A stretch of DNA of 55,104 bases from an uncultured Armatimonadota bacterium (GCA_903927025.1 CAIYLG010000018.1:1-55104); one strand, 5' to 3'; positions 1-9,679 are shown, counted from the first letter of the stretch. Notes: generated from the letters alone by a model not told the origin. A program made the numbers and translations.

Positions 1-4
1 GAGA

Positions 5-18
5 GCGAGCAAGCTCGC
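5..18. repeat. short palindrome GCGAGC-AA-GCTCGC
   Basis: A perfect 6-bp inverted repeat with a 2-nt centre lies at the window edge. It is too tight to form a good hairpin. A 15-bp direct repeat (gcttcggtcggtttt) follows at 73-87 and 109-123, with a period of 36 bp. Bases 1-126 show no convincing gene. Confidence 0.3.
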
Positions 19-126
19 CTATGCTCTGTACACTCATCTCATGCCTCCGCTCGCTCGCCATAATGCAAGCCTGCTTCGGTCGGTTTTAGTTTTGACGGAA
101 CAACCCTAGCTTCGGTCGGTTTTCAT

Positions 127-411
127 ATGAGGGAATGCGGGAATACCGAAAATGACAAAGTTGAAGTTATCATGCCGGGAAGCTTCGGATGGAGTATCCC
201 TAACGGGCGGCAAGAATACGTGGTCGAAAGTTATTTCGTGCATCCAAAGGACGGCCTCAAATATAGGGGGCATCTTCTTGCTTGGGAAAAGAGCAGAGAC
301 CCATCTGCCAAGATGCAATTGTCGATTAAAAGCATTGAAATCGTGCCGGGTGAGTCCGTTACGGGTTGGTATGACTACGAGTCGGGCGAGACCACACCTT
401 CAGCACTTTGA
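127..411 (+). CDS. small hypothetical protein
   Basis: A 94-residue reading frame starting with ATG right after the second copy of the 15-bp direct repeat (109-123). The predicted protein is soluble and mixed in composition, with aromatic and charged residues spread as in a folded domain (SFGWSIP near residue 20, YVVESYFVHP near 35). No signal peptide, membrane segment or family is recognised. No clear Shine-Dalgarno sequence precedes it, and overlapping frames are open on both strands, so coding status is uncertain. Bases 412-564 hold nothing recognisable. Confidence 0.35.
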   Translation: MRECGNTENDKVEVIMPGSFGWSIPNGRQEYVVESYFVHPKDGLKYRGHLLAWEKSRDPSAKMQLSIKSIEIVPGESVTGWYDYESGETTPSAL

Positions 412-564
412 GTTGCCATGCAGCAGAGTGCGACAAATTATCAGGCCGCCAACCGAGGTCGAATTGCATCCCCGGTGGGAAGCAGATACTTGAAATGAGG
501 ATCGGAGTGTCGCTACCATCTTCCCGGCTGTAAGCGAGGACTGACGCTTGCCCAGCATCGGTGT

Positions 565-1011
565 TCATTTCTTAATTTTCGGAACGTACTCGATGCGGAT
601 GGGCCCCCACGCATTGGGCTTCTTGACGAACTCGGTGTCATCGAGGGGATGCTTGTTCTTCGTCGCGTCGTAGGTCACTATTAAGGTTCGGCTGTCCTTC
701 CACACTTGAGCGGACAGCCCCTCGTCTGCAACTTCGATAACATCCGGATCGGATTCGTCCGACGTATTCGACTGAATGCCTATGTGATAGAAGCCATAAG
801 TAATTGCCATATTATAGCGATAGAGAAGCTTGGATGTATAGCGGCCGTCGGGGGACTTATCCTCGCGCATCAGGGTGTCGGTCTCCGCTACAAATGGGTT
901 TACCGAGGTCATTCCGAGGCGAACTTTGACCCAGAGCGCGGCAAGCACCAAGATCGACGTGATCACAAGGCAAACGAGGGCCCTTCTGATCCATTTGGGC
1001 CCTCTTCGCAT
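565..1011 (-). CDS. membrane-anchored hypothetical protein
   Basis: 148 residues. A basic N-terminus (RRGPKWIRR) is followed by one hydrophobic segment at about residues 10-28, so the protein is probably anchored in the inner membrane with the rest outside. The exported part contains KSPDGRYTSKLLYRY, a pattern seen in small DUF5412-like extracytoplasmic proteins. That family link is tentative. It stands alone. The start is the ATG just before the basic stretch. No function can be assigned. Confidence 0.7.
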   Translation of the reverse strand: MRRGPKWIRRALVCLVITSILVLAALWVKVRLGMTSVNPFVAETDTLMREDKSPDGRYTSKLLYRYNMAITYGFYHIGIQSNTSDESDPDVIEVADEGLSAQVWKDSRTLIVTYDATKNKHPLDDTEFVKKPNAWGPIRIEYVPKIKK

Positions 1012-1291
1012 GACCTGAGTATCGCATCAAAAAATCGACCCAGATCTCATTTAGCCGGCGACCCCAAGGTTGCACCTGGTTCTGGGATGCTGAGGTCCTA
1101 CCGTCGACGGTCGCGTCGATTCAATCTTCGGTTCCGCGCAGGTCCGACCGTCGCTATTGGTGGGAGACTGCCAGGGCCGATACGTTAGCGCCCAATGCAT
1201 CCGTATAGCGCAAAATGTCTCAATGGCTTCCGCCGGGTCCCGCAAACCGCAACGTTTCTCTATTGTTCATGCCTTGGAAGGCGGAGACGGG

Positions 1292-1735
1292 ATGGCTCAC
1301 TACCTTGTTGCCGTCCTGCTCTTAGTGCTTGCGGTGGCGATTCTGTTGGGGAGTACGGGGCGCTTTGTCTTTGAGTTGGCTACAGGGCACATCCATAACT
1401 TCGCCCAAGGCGCCCTGGATTACTTGAGTGACATCCTCTTCGGAGTCATCGTGCTGGAGCTGTTGAGCACGATTATCACCTACATCACGGCAAGGAAATT
1501 GGAGTCCACCATCAAAGACTTCCTGGTCGTCGGGCTCATCTCCTGCGTGCGGAAGATCCTGCTGACCGGCGCTCAGTCATCGATTGTAAAGCCATCGACA
1601 ACTGAGTTTGTCCAGGAGTCGATCGGCACCCTGATCACCATCGGCGGCATCTGCTTGATGGTCGGAGCCCTGGTCTTCCTTGATCGACGTCAGAAAGCCG
1701 AAGACTCCGAACCCAGCCTCCCTGCGCACGAGTAA
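1292..1735 (+). CDS. PsiE-family integral membrane protein
   Basis: 147 residues from the ATG at 1292, which follows a GGCGGAG ribosome-binding site. An upstream in-frame start at 1157 would add 45 residues of atypical sequence and is not preferred. There are four hydrophobic segments (about residues 3-20, 36-55, 70-90, 113-131). The central part, FGVIVLELLSTIITYITAR followed by the conserved basic turn CVRKILL, matches the phosphate-starvation-inducible PsiE family. The biochemical role of that family is unknown. The C-terminus is a short charged cytoplasmic tail. The gene is monocistronic. Confidence 0.75.
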   Translation: MAHYLVAVLLLVLAVAILLGSTGRFVFELATGHIHNFAQGALDYLSDILFGVIVLELLSTIITYITARKLESTIKDFLVVGLISCVRKILLTGAQSSIVKPSTTEFVQESIGTLITIGGICLMVGALVFLDRRQKAEDSEPSLPAHE

Positions 1736-2025
1736 CCCTAAAGGGCTCGCCCTTTTAAACTCTTGTCGAAGAAGCGCTTTGGCGCTAAACCTCTTTGAAG
1801 CCTTGAAAGGCAACCGTTGCGGCTGGCCACTGCGCTTTGAGTTCACGTACCTCATAAACCGTGTCCAGGATCGCGCAGTCGATCTGCTAAAAACGCCGCA
1901 CACCAAACAAGCTAACCTCTCGGGAGATCGAGAAACCCGTAGGGACCGATATCCGCCAAGGTGGCGGAGGCGCTGGGCCAGAAGCTCACAAAAGCTAAGT
2001 TGCAATCCGGAGCCATCAGGGAAGC

Positions 2026-2724
2026 CTAGATGAACGAGGTGTTTGGTGTCCAAAGTCCATTTCCAGGGGGATAGTTTTTAATCACCACGATAAAGGTGTT
2101 TCTCGACGGATCTGCGTAAGAAAACATCCCCCAGCCATTCGGGCCAATTCCCACAATCGGGGCGGCAACGCCAGCGGGACATGTGAGGAACTGGGTGTTG
2201 ACAGGGCCGTAGGCCGCCGGGACAAATATTCCCGGGGCACTTGCCGCCAAGGCGCTCGCCTGTGATTGGGTGAGAGGTGCAGCGATGGTAGGCACTAGTG
2301 TTGACCATTTTCCGAAGGAACCGTTCTGGTCATTTCGCCAGGTGCCGTTTGCGCTTGGCACGCCTGGTAAGGTCCCGCCAACTAGATTTCTGTTCAGGTG
2401 AAAATCTGAATTCGGCGAGAAGTATCCGGCAAAGACCATTTTTCCTGCCGAGTCCTTGAGTGCTCCGATGCCAGTTTCCGCGTTCACTCTTCCTGTAAGG
2501 TTCCCCAACACACGTGAAGCCGCATCGTAGACGGTCATGGAAGCCGAATAGTCTGCGTTGACCACCAGTGACATTTTCCCCGTGAGGGGTCGCCCGGCGG
2601 CGCTTGTGCCCGAGATACGACCCTCATAGGTTGCGACGACTTGCATAGGGGCCTTGGACAACCCACTTCCGCCACACCCCAGCAAGAACATCGTGCCGCT
2701 CGCGCAGAACGCCAACTTCTTCAT
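2026..2724 (-). CDS. secreted lipoprotein, unknown function
   Basis: 232 residues from the ATG at 2724; a frame start 15 bases upstream lacks the basic n-region. MKKLAFCASGTMFLLGCGGSG is a lipoprotein signal peptide with lipobox LLGC, so the protein should be lipid-anchored. The mature part has repeated short beta-strand patterns (TYEGRISGTSAAGRPLTGKMSLVVNAD, ASRVLGNLTGRVNAETGIGAL), typical of small beta-sandwich surface proteins. No enzyme motif is visible. Bases 1736-2025 upstream of its stop show no convincing gene. Confidence 0.75.
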   Translation of the reverse strand: MKKLAFCASGTMFLLGCGGSGLSKAPMQVVATYEGRISGTSAAGRPLTGKMSLVVNADYSASMTVYDAASRVLGNLTGRVNAETGIGALKDSAGKMVFAGYFSPNSDFHLNRNLVGGTLPGVPSANGTWRNDQNGSFGKWSTLVPTIAAPLTQSQASALAASAPGIFVPAAYGPVNTQFLTCPAGVAAPIVGIGPNGWGMFSYADPSRNTFIVVIKNYPPGNGLWTPNTSFI

Positions 2725-2955
2725 GGCAACAATGCACACAGCCGTATTCTACGACAAGCAAAAAGTGCTTCCAATCGGCTCACCTGCAAGTGGGCTCTTG
2801 GCGCCGGTCTAGGCTGACTGCCCAGGGCTGCCAGCCAAATCTCCCTCTTTCCTGCCCGATTCATCGCACAGACAGTCCAAGGTCTACCGGTAACAGTTGA
2901 TGAATTCCTCCCCGATGAGGTCCCTCTCTTTGGCTAAGATTTCGTCAGCATCTGC

Positions 2956-3165
2956 TTAGAACCCGAGTTTCCTGAGTGCGGCTCCGTAATTTTTTAGCAC
3001 TCTCGACCGCATCGGGTGGGTTGGAGGAAGAAAGGTCTCCGTGATCTCTACCGCCCTCTGGAAATTGGGTGACGATCCTTCGAAGTCGCCTTCAAGGCAA
3101 GAAAGCCCCGCAAGATTGTTCAAACAGAACGCAGTCTTCGGATGACTGGGACCGAATGTCGCCAT
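2956..3165 (-). pseudogene. TPR-repeat protein remnant (C-terminal fragment)
   Basis: About 69 residues of a kinesin-light-chain-like tetratricopeptide protein. It contains FGPSHPKTAFCLNNLAGL, then EGDFEGSSPNFQRAVEITE and LPPTHP, the repeating GP-x-HP-x-TA-x-x-LNNLA pattern of TPR_10/TPR_12 repeats. Such proteins normally have many repeats. Here only about one and a half remain, with a TGA shortly upstream in the same frame, so this is probably the tail of a decayed gene. The rest of 2725-3326 holds no other recognisable feature. Confidence 0.6.
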
Positions 3166-3326
3166 TCGACAAGGGTATGGCGTCGGAGCCTCTAACCCAT
3201 CGCTGGACAGAAATCACACCGTTGCGGTGATGAGTTTGGACGTGCCCCAACGGGGCTGATTCTGCGAAGCAAGGGATGCGCATTTGAATCGATCACTATC
3301 CCCTGCCTGCTTTCAATCGAGGCACT

Positions 3327-5129
3327 TTACTGAACAGATGGAGTCTTCATCATCAGCCACTTCTCGCCGAGCGCCTTGCGCTCAGGAGTCGCGGCAGGGT
3401 CGGCGACCACGGTGTGGATAGGGCGCGTTGCGGAGACCGGAACGATCGTCACTTTGACATCCGCGCTGCCGCGCTTGACCACTAGTTCGATTGGTGTCCC
3501 GACCTTCGCTCCGGTAATCGCTGTCTGAACCAAGCCGACGGCATCTCGCATGTCCTTCCCATCGATGGAAGTCCCGTTAACTGACTTGATGATGTCGCCG
3601 GTCTCCAGTTTGCCTGCCGCTGGCCCTCGGATTCCGCCTACTCCAATTCCGCCGCCGCCGAAGGATGGCGCTGCATTGAATCCGACCTCCGTGAAGCTCT
3701 CGTCGCGGGTTTCCAGCTTGAGGCCCATCTTCGCCAATTGGTCTGCAATCGGCTTTTCACCTGGTTGGTTGACGACCGAGTCATAGAACGGGCCGAGCGC
3801 GGAGCCACCGAACTTGATGCACAGCTTTCGAATCTCACCTTCCTGGAATCCAGGCTTGTCGTCTTTGCACTCATTGAAGAGCGCATGGGCGACATCGTCA
3901 AGCGAATGTTTGCCGTTTGTTTGGGTGCGGATCTCGGTGTCCAGGCACAACCCGACGAGCCAGCCGAGGTTGTAGTAGCTGATCTGAAAGCCGTTGCTGT
4001 TGCCTCGGCCCCCGTTCGCCTCGCCCACTCGAAGGCTCGCGTCGTTTGCGGAGACGGTCAGCCGTGCCGGGTTGTTCTGGATCGCCCTCATGTTCTGGAC
4101 GATCTCTGCGTAGAACTGCTGCCGCGTCCACGCGCCGTATCGGTATGGCAGCAGGCTGGCGTAGTAGTCGGTTACGCCTTCCAACCACCACAGGGCGCCC
4201 GTCTGCGGGAGCTTTGTGTAGTCGAAGGGGCCAAGAACACTTGATCGAATGCGCTTGACGTTCCACAGGTGGAAATACTCATGAGCCAACAGGCCGAGAG
4301 TGCTCGGCGTCAGGTCACTGGAGAGAGTAATTTGCGTGCTGCTGAGATGCTCCAGACCGCCACCGCCGCGGCCGTGCGGCGTCACGACGAAGTGCCAAAC
4401 ATACTTGTGGTAAGGCGCACCTCCCCAGAAATCCGTTTCCGCCGCGCTGACAAATCGGCAATTCTTTAGGATCAAGTCCTTATCGATCATGTCCTTGCCC
4501 GCGCCCTCTAGGACGATCGTGTGGGTTTTGCCGCGCAGATTATAAGTCTCGACATTGACCTGTCCCGTGCTCATCGGGTTGTCGGCGAGAACGTCATAAG
4601 TCGGCGCAGTGAAAGTGTTTGCGGGCCCGGACGCGGGATCCAACCCTACCAAGCATGGCCAACCCGACGGAACGTCGAAGGTGACCCTGCACCGCTCCTT
4701 CTTGCGATCAACCACATATAGGTAGACCGAGGGACCGGAAAGCTGAAGGTAGCTTTCGTCCACCGGGCCGCGTCCACCACCCCCGAAGCCACCGCCTCGT
4801 GTCGGGGCCCAGTATTGAATCTTTACCGTCCCGGGCGCGGCCGCTGCGATCGCCCACGTGTTTCCGTCTGGATGTGTGACGGCCAGCGCCGTCCCCGAAG
4901 CGTCGGTTACCGCGAGATCGTGGACGCTCTGCCCGCCGTCTCGCTGAAAATAGGCACCTGGCGACCAATTGGGAATCTGGACATTCAGCGGCCCAGCCCC
5001 CGAAACCGGCACTGACATCGTCACCTCGAACCTGTGCTCCGCTGAATTAACTTTAACCCGGTAATCAATCTCCGCCATGGCAGAGGCGGTCCAAATACAG
5101 GCAAGGGAGGCAAAAAGCAGACGGCGCAT
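3327..5129 (-). CDS. M61-family metallopeptidase with PDZ domain, exported
   Basis: 600 residues from the ATG at 5129; a GTG 15 bases upstream is less likely because MRRLLFASLACIWTASAMA is a complete signal peptide. The family is glycyl-aminopeptidase-like, zinc-dependent. An N-terminal beta domain comes first. The catalytic domain carries the zinc motif HEYFH at about residues 283-287 followed by LWNVKRIR, which is diagnostic for M61. WLEGVTDYY supplies the third ligand Glu. A C-terminal PDZ domain (about 470-580, LETGDIIKSVNGTSIDG) would bind peptide termini. The protein is likely periplasmic. A glycine-rich insertion (GGGFGGGGRG) lies near residue 115. Monocistronic. Confidence 0.92.
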   Translation of the reverse strand: MRRLLFASLACIWTASAMAEIDYRVKVNSAEHRFEVTMSVPVSGAGPLNVQIPNWSPGAYFQRDGGQSVHDLAVTDASGTALAVTHPDGNTWAIAAAAPGTVKIQYWAPTRGGGFGGGGRGPVDESYLQLSGPSVYLYVVDRKKERCRVTFDVPSGWPCLVGLDPASGPANTFTAPTYDVLADNPMSTGQVNVETYNLRGKTHTIVLEGAGKDMIDKDLILKNCRFVSAAETDFWGGAPYHKYVWHFVVTPHGRGGGGLEHLSSTQITLSSDLTPSTLGLLAHEYFHLWNVKRIRSSVLGPFDYTKLPQTGALWWLEGVTDYYASLLPYRYGAWTRQQFYAEIVQNMRAIQNNPARLTVSANDASLRVGEANGGRGNSNGFQISYYNLGWLVGLCLDTEIRTQTNGKHSLDDVAHALFNECKDDKPGFQEGEIRKLCIKFGGSALGPFYDSVVNQPGEKPIADQLAKMGLKLETRDESFTEVGFNAAPSFGGGGIGVGGIRGPAAGKLETGDIIKSVNGTSIDGKDMRDAVGLVQTAITGAKVGTPIELVVKRGSADVKVTIVPVSATRPIHTVVADPAATPERKALGEKWLMMKTPSVQ

Positions 5130-5503
5130 AAGCCATTCTGCCACTCACAAGTAGTTAACCGCAAGCTCAGATCGTGGCCGAGTTCGTCGTTCCATCTGCT
5201 GATGTTCCCATGTAGCCGGAATCCATTCCGTGCCGATTGAAAAAGGCTGATTCTCCTAAGAACTCGAACTTAACCTATCCGACATAACAATGAGTATTTA
5301 GCCCTGGCTTTGCAACGAACAGGGAACAATCTCACAGAAAACGCAAGTGAAGTCCCAGGACTAACTGCCCGAAGGTACCGCTGGGACCTTTTGGATCGCA
5401 GATTGCTTGGTCTACAGTCGTCCACACCCCACTAGGGGCAAATCATGGCGGCTCTCCAAATGTGGGGAGGAAAGTTTCGATGATTTGAAAGGAGTGTTCG
5501 ACT
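5130..5503. other. divergent intergenic region with a leader hairpin
   Basis: This 374-bp spacer separates the leftward M61 peptidase from the rightward WD40 giant and should hold both promoters. No convincing -35/-10 pair was found. An inverted repeat GTCCCAG (5352-5358) / CTGGGAC (5381-5387), followed by CTTTT, could form a leader hairpin or weak terminator ahead of the WD40 gene. Confidence 0.35.
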
Positions 5504-8500
5504 TTGAACAAAAAACACAATAGCTTTCAAGCCAGGCCGGCAAATGGAAAGCAACGCCCGCGTCTTACGAAGGCGCTGACGCTGCTCTCGGTTGCTTCAG
5601 CCTGTCTCGCACCCGGTCTATCAAGTGCTCAGAATCCGTCGGTTCAGTGGCAGTACATGCCGATCTGGCAAGTGTTGAGCAGCACCTATTCTCCCGACGG
5701 TTCGATGCTTGCGGTTTCCGGAATGGACTCGCTCCAGGTCTTCAATGCAAAGACCGGCACGCTCATTCGATCGCTCCCCACGATCAATAACGAGTTCGTG
5801 GGATCGGTCGCCTTTTCACCAGACAGCAAAACGCTCTACGACGCAGGGCAGGGGTACACGGGCTACTTCCTGGAGTCTTGGAACGTGTCGACTTGGACGC
5901 CAACCAATCAAGTTTCTCTAGGCAGCCAAAACCCCAACAACATCTCCGTCTCCCCAGACGGAACTCGACTTGCCGTGGGAGGTGCGGCCGGAGCCAATCT
6001 GCTGAATGGATTTATGGAACTTCACAGCGCCTCCAACCTCGCGCTGAGTTCCAAGATCAGCCTTCCACCGAACATGATCACCGTGTATTGCGTCGGCTTC
6101 TCACCAGACGGCTCGAAGCTGGGCTTTACCGGAGCGACGCAGGTGGGATCCAACCAAGAACAAGGCTCCGCTAACGTCTACAACCTGAGTTCGGGCATCA
6201 CCACTGCCATCCCAACCGCCTCTCAGTGGACGACCAGTATGGCCTTTATGCCAGATGGCTCAACCCTGGCAGTGGGTGGCGGCGGCTACACCGGCAGCAG
6301 CTACTTCGGAACTCTGGAGCTGACCAACCTATCCACCAAGGCTCAGACAAGTCTCAGCACAGGCACCACAGGGCCGTCTTCGGTCCAGTTTTCTAAAGAT
6401 GGAAAGACCCTCCTGGATGCAGGTCAGCACACTTCACTGCCCAGTGGCCAGTCCACTCCGGTCGTGGAGTTCTGGAACGTTTCCACTGGAAACGTGAGCA
6501 TGGTGACGCCTGAGAAATGTTCCTCAGTCTCGGTTGCACGGTTCTCACCAGACAACTCGACATTCGAGCTTGCCGGTACTGCTACTGGACCTTCCGGAAG
6601 CACTTACGGCGTCGAGGAAATCTGGACCACAACCACCAAGACATTCAGCCAGACCTTCAACCTCAACTACTTCACGTCAAACATGCTGGCCTCAGGTCCA
6701 AACTCGATCAGCTTTTCACCTGACGGGAAGTGGATGACTTACTCTGGAACCAATCCGCTTGGCTCGCCCGCGGTAGGACTGTTCACTTCTACCGGCCAAT
6801 CCGGACCGGTCTTCCCTTCGATGGCCACCTTTGTCGGCACCACAGCGATGTCGTCTGATGGCGTCACGGTAGCAGATGGTGGATACGTGAGTGGCTCCAC
6901 TCAAAAAGGAGCCCTAGAGCTGTGGAATGCCAACACTGGCAACCTTATTTCTTCCCTGCCCACGACCTCAAGCGTGATCAACCAGGTCGCTTTCTCCCCA
7001 GATGGCAAGACCCTTGCCGCGGCAGGACTCAATGCATTGAACGGCGTTGAACTCTGGAACGTTTCCACACAGAACCTGCAGGCGCACCTACAAGCCCCTG
7101 GAGTCGTGCTTGGGATGGCTTACTCGCCAGACGGCTCGATGATAGCGATTGGTGGTTCCGCCGTAATGGGCCTCACACAATCTGGCTATGTCGAGACGTG
7201 GAACATCGCTTCTCAACAGAAGCTGGTGATCAGCAGCAACTGTCACAAAGTAATCAGCGTTTCCTACTCACCAGATGGCAAGACGATCGCTGACGTGGGC
7301 CCAAGCACTCAGGGTCAATACCTCGTGGAGCTTTGGGACGCCGCTACCGGCAACCTCATCACAAGCTATCCGCTTCAGAGCGGATGGACCGCAAGCTCCA
7401 TCTCATTCGGTGCAGACTCCAGCTCCTTCTTCGTGGGAACCAGTGCGGGTCTCTATTCCATCAGCACCTCAGGCAACACTCTCTATAACAATGGGCTTCT
7501 CGGCGTCGTCCCAGTTCAGTGTCTGTCCGTCTCATCCGACGGATCAAGCGTGGGTGTCGGTGGCGGAATCACTTGGCCATTCGTCGGCTGGGTGGCGGCT
7601 CTTAAGAATCCACTGTACAACCCTTACAGCGTCACAGGCGTGACATTCAACCCATCCACGGTAACCGGAGGAGTCAACTCGACCGGCACCGTCACCATCG
7701 CGAACGCAGCGCCAAGCACAGGAATCTCCATTTCGTTGGCCGCAAAGCAGGGTACGCCAGTCAGCGTTCCATCAACCGTGGTCATCGCGGCTGGGCAAAA
7801 GTCTGCAGTGTTTACTGTTGGAACGATTCCCGTCTCTTCAACGGTCGCTGCGCCGATCAGTGCCACTTACCTTTCCTCTACTCGCAGCGGCAACCTCGTG
7901 GTTGCGGCTCCGAAACTCTATAACTCAACCCTCAACCCCAGCTCCGTCGTCGGTGGAAAGAGTTCTACTGGCACGGTTTCGCTCGACGGCGCCGCCCCAT
8001 CTGGTGGGGTCTTGGTCACTTTGTCCAGCAACAGCCCTTCGGCGACGGTTCCGACAAATGTCACCGTCGCTGCTGGAGCTACTTCGGCTACGTTCACGGT
8101 TAACACCTCTGGCGTTGCAAGCACCGTGACCGCAAGCATCGCCTTTGCCAGCGGAGGTCTCACCTCCAGCGTGCCCCTTACCATCACTCCTGCCACCCTC
8201 AGTGCGGTGAGCTTCAACCCGTCCTCGATCTCCGGAGGCAACCTTTGCCAGGGAACGGTGACCCTCAACGGAATTGCTCCTTCAACCGGAGCGATCGTCT
8301 CGCTTTCCGTCGCCAAGCAGCTTCCAGGAGTGACGGTTCCGTCCACAGTAACCATCCCAGCCAATTCAAGCTCGGCAAACTTCCCGGTCACTTCTCAGCC
8401 GGTATCAACCGATGAGACCCTTTCGGTAACGGCCTCCTTTGGTGGCCAAAAGGCATCCGCCTCACTCACGATTCGTGCGGCAACTCTTCAGAGTGTGTCT

Positions 8501-9334
8501 GTGAGTCCCAACTCACTCACCGGAGGCCAGAGCGCTACGTTGACCATCACGATGACCGGCCTGGTAGCAAAAGCCCAGACAGTCGCCCTGACCAGCAGCA
8601 GCTCTGCGATCAAGACCCCGACAAGCGTGACCGTTCCCGCCAACCAGTCTAGCGTTCAGGTACAGGTCAAGACGTCTGCCGTCAAATCCGTAACCACAGT
8701 GATTCTGACTGCCGCCAGCGGCACTCCAAAGACTAAGGTGACCTGCACGGTTACCGTGAATCCGGCAGCGGTCTCTAGCATCAGCGTCGATCCATCCTAT
8801 GTGGTCGGCAGCCAATCGGCGGTGGGAACCGTCCAGCTAACGAGTATCGCTCCCGCCGGGGGCCTTGTCATCAACCTCACGTCAAGCACTTCGAGTGCAA
8901 AGGTGCCGTCATCCGTGACCGTTCCAGCCGGCGCAACTTCGTCGACGTTCATCGTCAAGACGACGCCAGTCGGAGACTTTGAGACAGCGAAGATCACCGC
9001 CACAAGCGGTCAGCAGTCCACAACTGCAACGCTCGTCGTGATGCCACCAGCCATTGAGGACATCAGCCTGAGCACTTCCACTGTCTTGGGTGGCCAAAGT
9101 CTGACGGGAACCGTCGTCCTAGATGGCCCCGCACCCGCAGGTGGAATGGTGGTTGAAATCCAGAGCAGCACAAGCCTGGCAACGGTACCGGCAACGGTCA
9201 CCGTTCCAGCAGGACAGCTGAGTGCTCAGTTCCTCATTAAAACCAGTGCGCCTCAAGCGAACACGGTTGCCACGATCACTGGGACGTGCGGAGGCGTCAC
9301 AGGCTCCATCTCCTTCACGATTCGAAAATCGTAA
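5504..9334 (+). CDS. secreted WD40 propeller protein with six C-terminal Ig-like repeats
   Basis: 1276 residues starting at a TTG placed 7-8 bases after the strong ribosome-binding site GAAAGGAG; no ATG fits. A long signal peptide ends near residue 43 (GLSSAQ). Residues about 50-700 hold many WD40-like units marked by FSPDGKTL and VELWNVST, enough for two propellers. From about residue 711 to the end there are six tandem beta-sandwich repeats starting near 711, 804, 899, 995, 1090 and 1184. Each begins like F-N-P-S-S-V-x-G-G-x-x-S-T-G-T-V and contains VTVPAGATSATF. The protein is probably a cell-surface or extracellular scaffold. No catalytic residues are evident. A perfect terminator hairpin follows the stop codon. 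Confidence 0.92.
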   Translation: MNKKHNSFQARPANGKQRPRLTKALTLLSVASACLAPGLSSAQNPSVQWQYMPIWQVLSSTYSPDGSMLAVSGMDSLQVFNAKTGTLIRSLPTINNEFVGSVAFSPDSKTLYDAGQGYTGYFLESWNVSTWTPTNQVSLGSQNPNNISVSPDGTRLAVGGAAGANLLNGFMELHSASNLALSSKISLPPNMITVYCVGFSPDGSKLGFTGATQVGSNQEQGSANVYNLSSGITTAIPTASQWTTSMAFMPDGSTLAVGGGGYTGSSYFGTLELTNLSTKAQTSLSTGTTGPSSVQFSKDGKTLLDAGQHTSLPSGQSTPVVEFWNVSTGNVSMVTPEKCSSVSVARFSPDNSTFELAGTATGPSGSTYGVEEIWTTTTKTFSQTFNLNYFTSNMLASGPNSISFSPDGKWMTYSGTNPLGSPAVGLFTSTGQSGPVFPSMATFVGTTAMSSDGVTVADGGYVSGSTQKGALELWNANTGNLISSLPTTSSVINQVAFSPDGKTLAAAGLNALNGVELWNVSTQNLQAHLQAPGVVLGMAYSPDGSMIAIGGSAVMGLTQSGYVETWNIASQQKLVISSNCHKVISVSYSPDGKTIADVGPSTQGQYLVELWDAATGNLITSYPLQSGWTASSISFGADSSSFFVGTSAGLYSISTSGNTLYNNGLLGVVPVQCLSVSSDGSSVGVGGGITWPFVGWVAALKNPLYNPYSVTGVTFNPSTVTGGVNSTGTVTIANAAPSTGISISLAAKQGTPVSVPSTVVIAAGQKSAVFTVGTIPVSSTVAAPISATYLSSTRSGNLVVAAPKLYNSTLNPSSVVGGKSSTGTVSLDGAAPSGGVLVTLSSNSPSATVPTNVTVAAGATSATFTVNTSGVASTVTASIAFASGGLTSSVPLTITPATLSAVSFNPSSISGGNLCQGTVTLNGIAPSTGAIVSLSVAKQLPGVTVPSTVTIPANSSSANFPVTSQPVSTDETLSVTASFGGQKASASLTIRAATLQSVSVSPNSLTGGQSATLTITMTGLVAKAQTVALTSSSSAIKTPTSVTVPANQSSVQVQVKTSAVKSVTTVILTAASGTPKTKVTCTVTVNPAAVSSISVDPSYVVGSQSAVGTVQLTSIAPAGGLVINLTSSTSSAKVPSSVTVPAGATSSTFIVKTTPVGDFETAKITATSGQQSTTATLVVMPPAIEDISLSTSTVLGGQSLTGTVVLDGPAPAGGMVVEIQSSTSLATVPATVTVPAGQLSAQFLIKTSAPQANTVATITGTCGGVTGSISFTIRKS
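7636..9331 (+). repeat. six tandem ~285-bp coding repeats
   Basis: Six in-frame repeats of about 94-95 codons encode the Ig-like modules at the C-terminus of the WD40 protein. The copies are diverged in DNA but keep the GG-x-x-S-T-G-T-V and TVPAG-x-x-SA-x-F signatures. A seventh, diverged copy ends the kelch protein at about 10660-10933. Confidence 0.8.
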
Positions 9335-9340
9335 CAACCC

Positions 9341-9375
9341 CCACCTCCCATCTGGCTTTGCCAGATGGGAGGTGG
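9341..9375 (+). terminator. intrinsic-type terminator hairpin
   Basis: A perfect 15-bp stem (CCACCTCCCATCTGG / CCAGATGGGAGGTGG) with a CTTTG loop begins six bases after the stop codon of the WD40 gene. It is followed by only a weak T-rich stretch (TCGTATTT). Position and stability make it the likely 3' end of that transcript. Confidence 0.8.
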
Positions 9376-9393
9376 TCGTATTTAGCCCAAGGG

Positions 9394-9618
9394 GCTATCC
9401 AGATGGAGCGCTGGGTTTACCCGGCTTGCGGAGCGGTGCTTCAGCCCGCGAAAAAAGTGTCGGAAGTATCCACGGCGTGTCGATAAGGACTAGGACGCCA
9501 TTCGAGTAAACAACCGCGTTGCGGAAGGTTCGTGGCGGGCCGACATACACCCGGGTAAGACGCCGGATTGTCTAACCCATCGCTAAATCAGAGAAGCCCA
9601 TCGAGCTATCCAGATGGA
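9394..9618. repeat. segment bounded by 14-bp direct repeats
   Basis: The sequence gctatccagatgga occurs at 9394-9407 and again at 9605-9618, enclosing 197 bp of GC-rich DNA with no convincing gene. Its core ccagatgg also forms part of the terminator stem at 9341-9375. The direct repeats could be a target duplication or recombination footprint around a small non-coding element. The interior has no clear terminal inverted repeats. Confidence 0.4.
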
Positions 9619-9679
9619 TAGAGTAGCCAAAACTCCCACCGCAACCGGAAGTGGGTTAGACTCGCACCGGGAGTCAAAG

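Noticed and set aside
1577-2053. 158-residue open frame on the minus strand across 1577-2053
   Set aside because: It overlaps the PsiE-like gene, has Arg-rich low-plausibility composition and no family pattern. It is most likely a shadow frame.
7636-9331. Tandem repeats considered as a CRISPR-like array
   Set aside because: Units are ~285 bp, in frame, and encode Ig-like modules without constant repeats or spacers.
3191-9584. A 14-bp match tctaacccatcgct at 3191-3204 and 9571-9584
   Set aside because: A few 14-bp matches are expected by chance in 55 kb, and flanks do not align.
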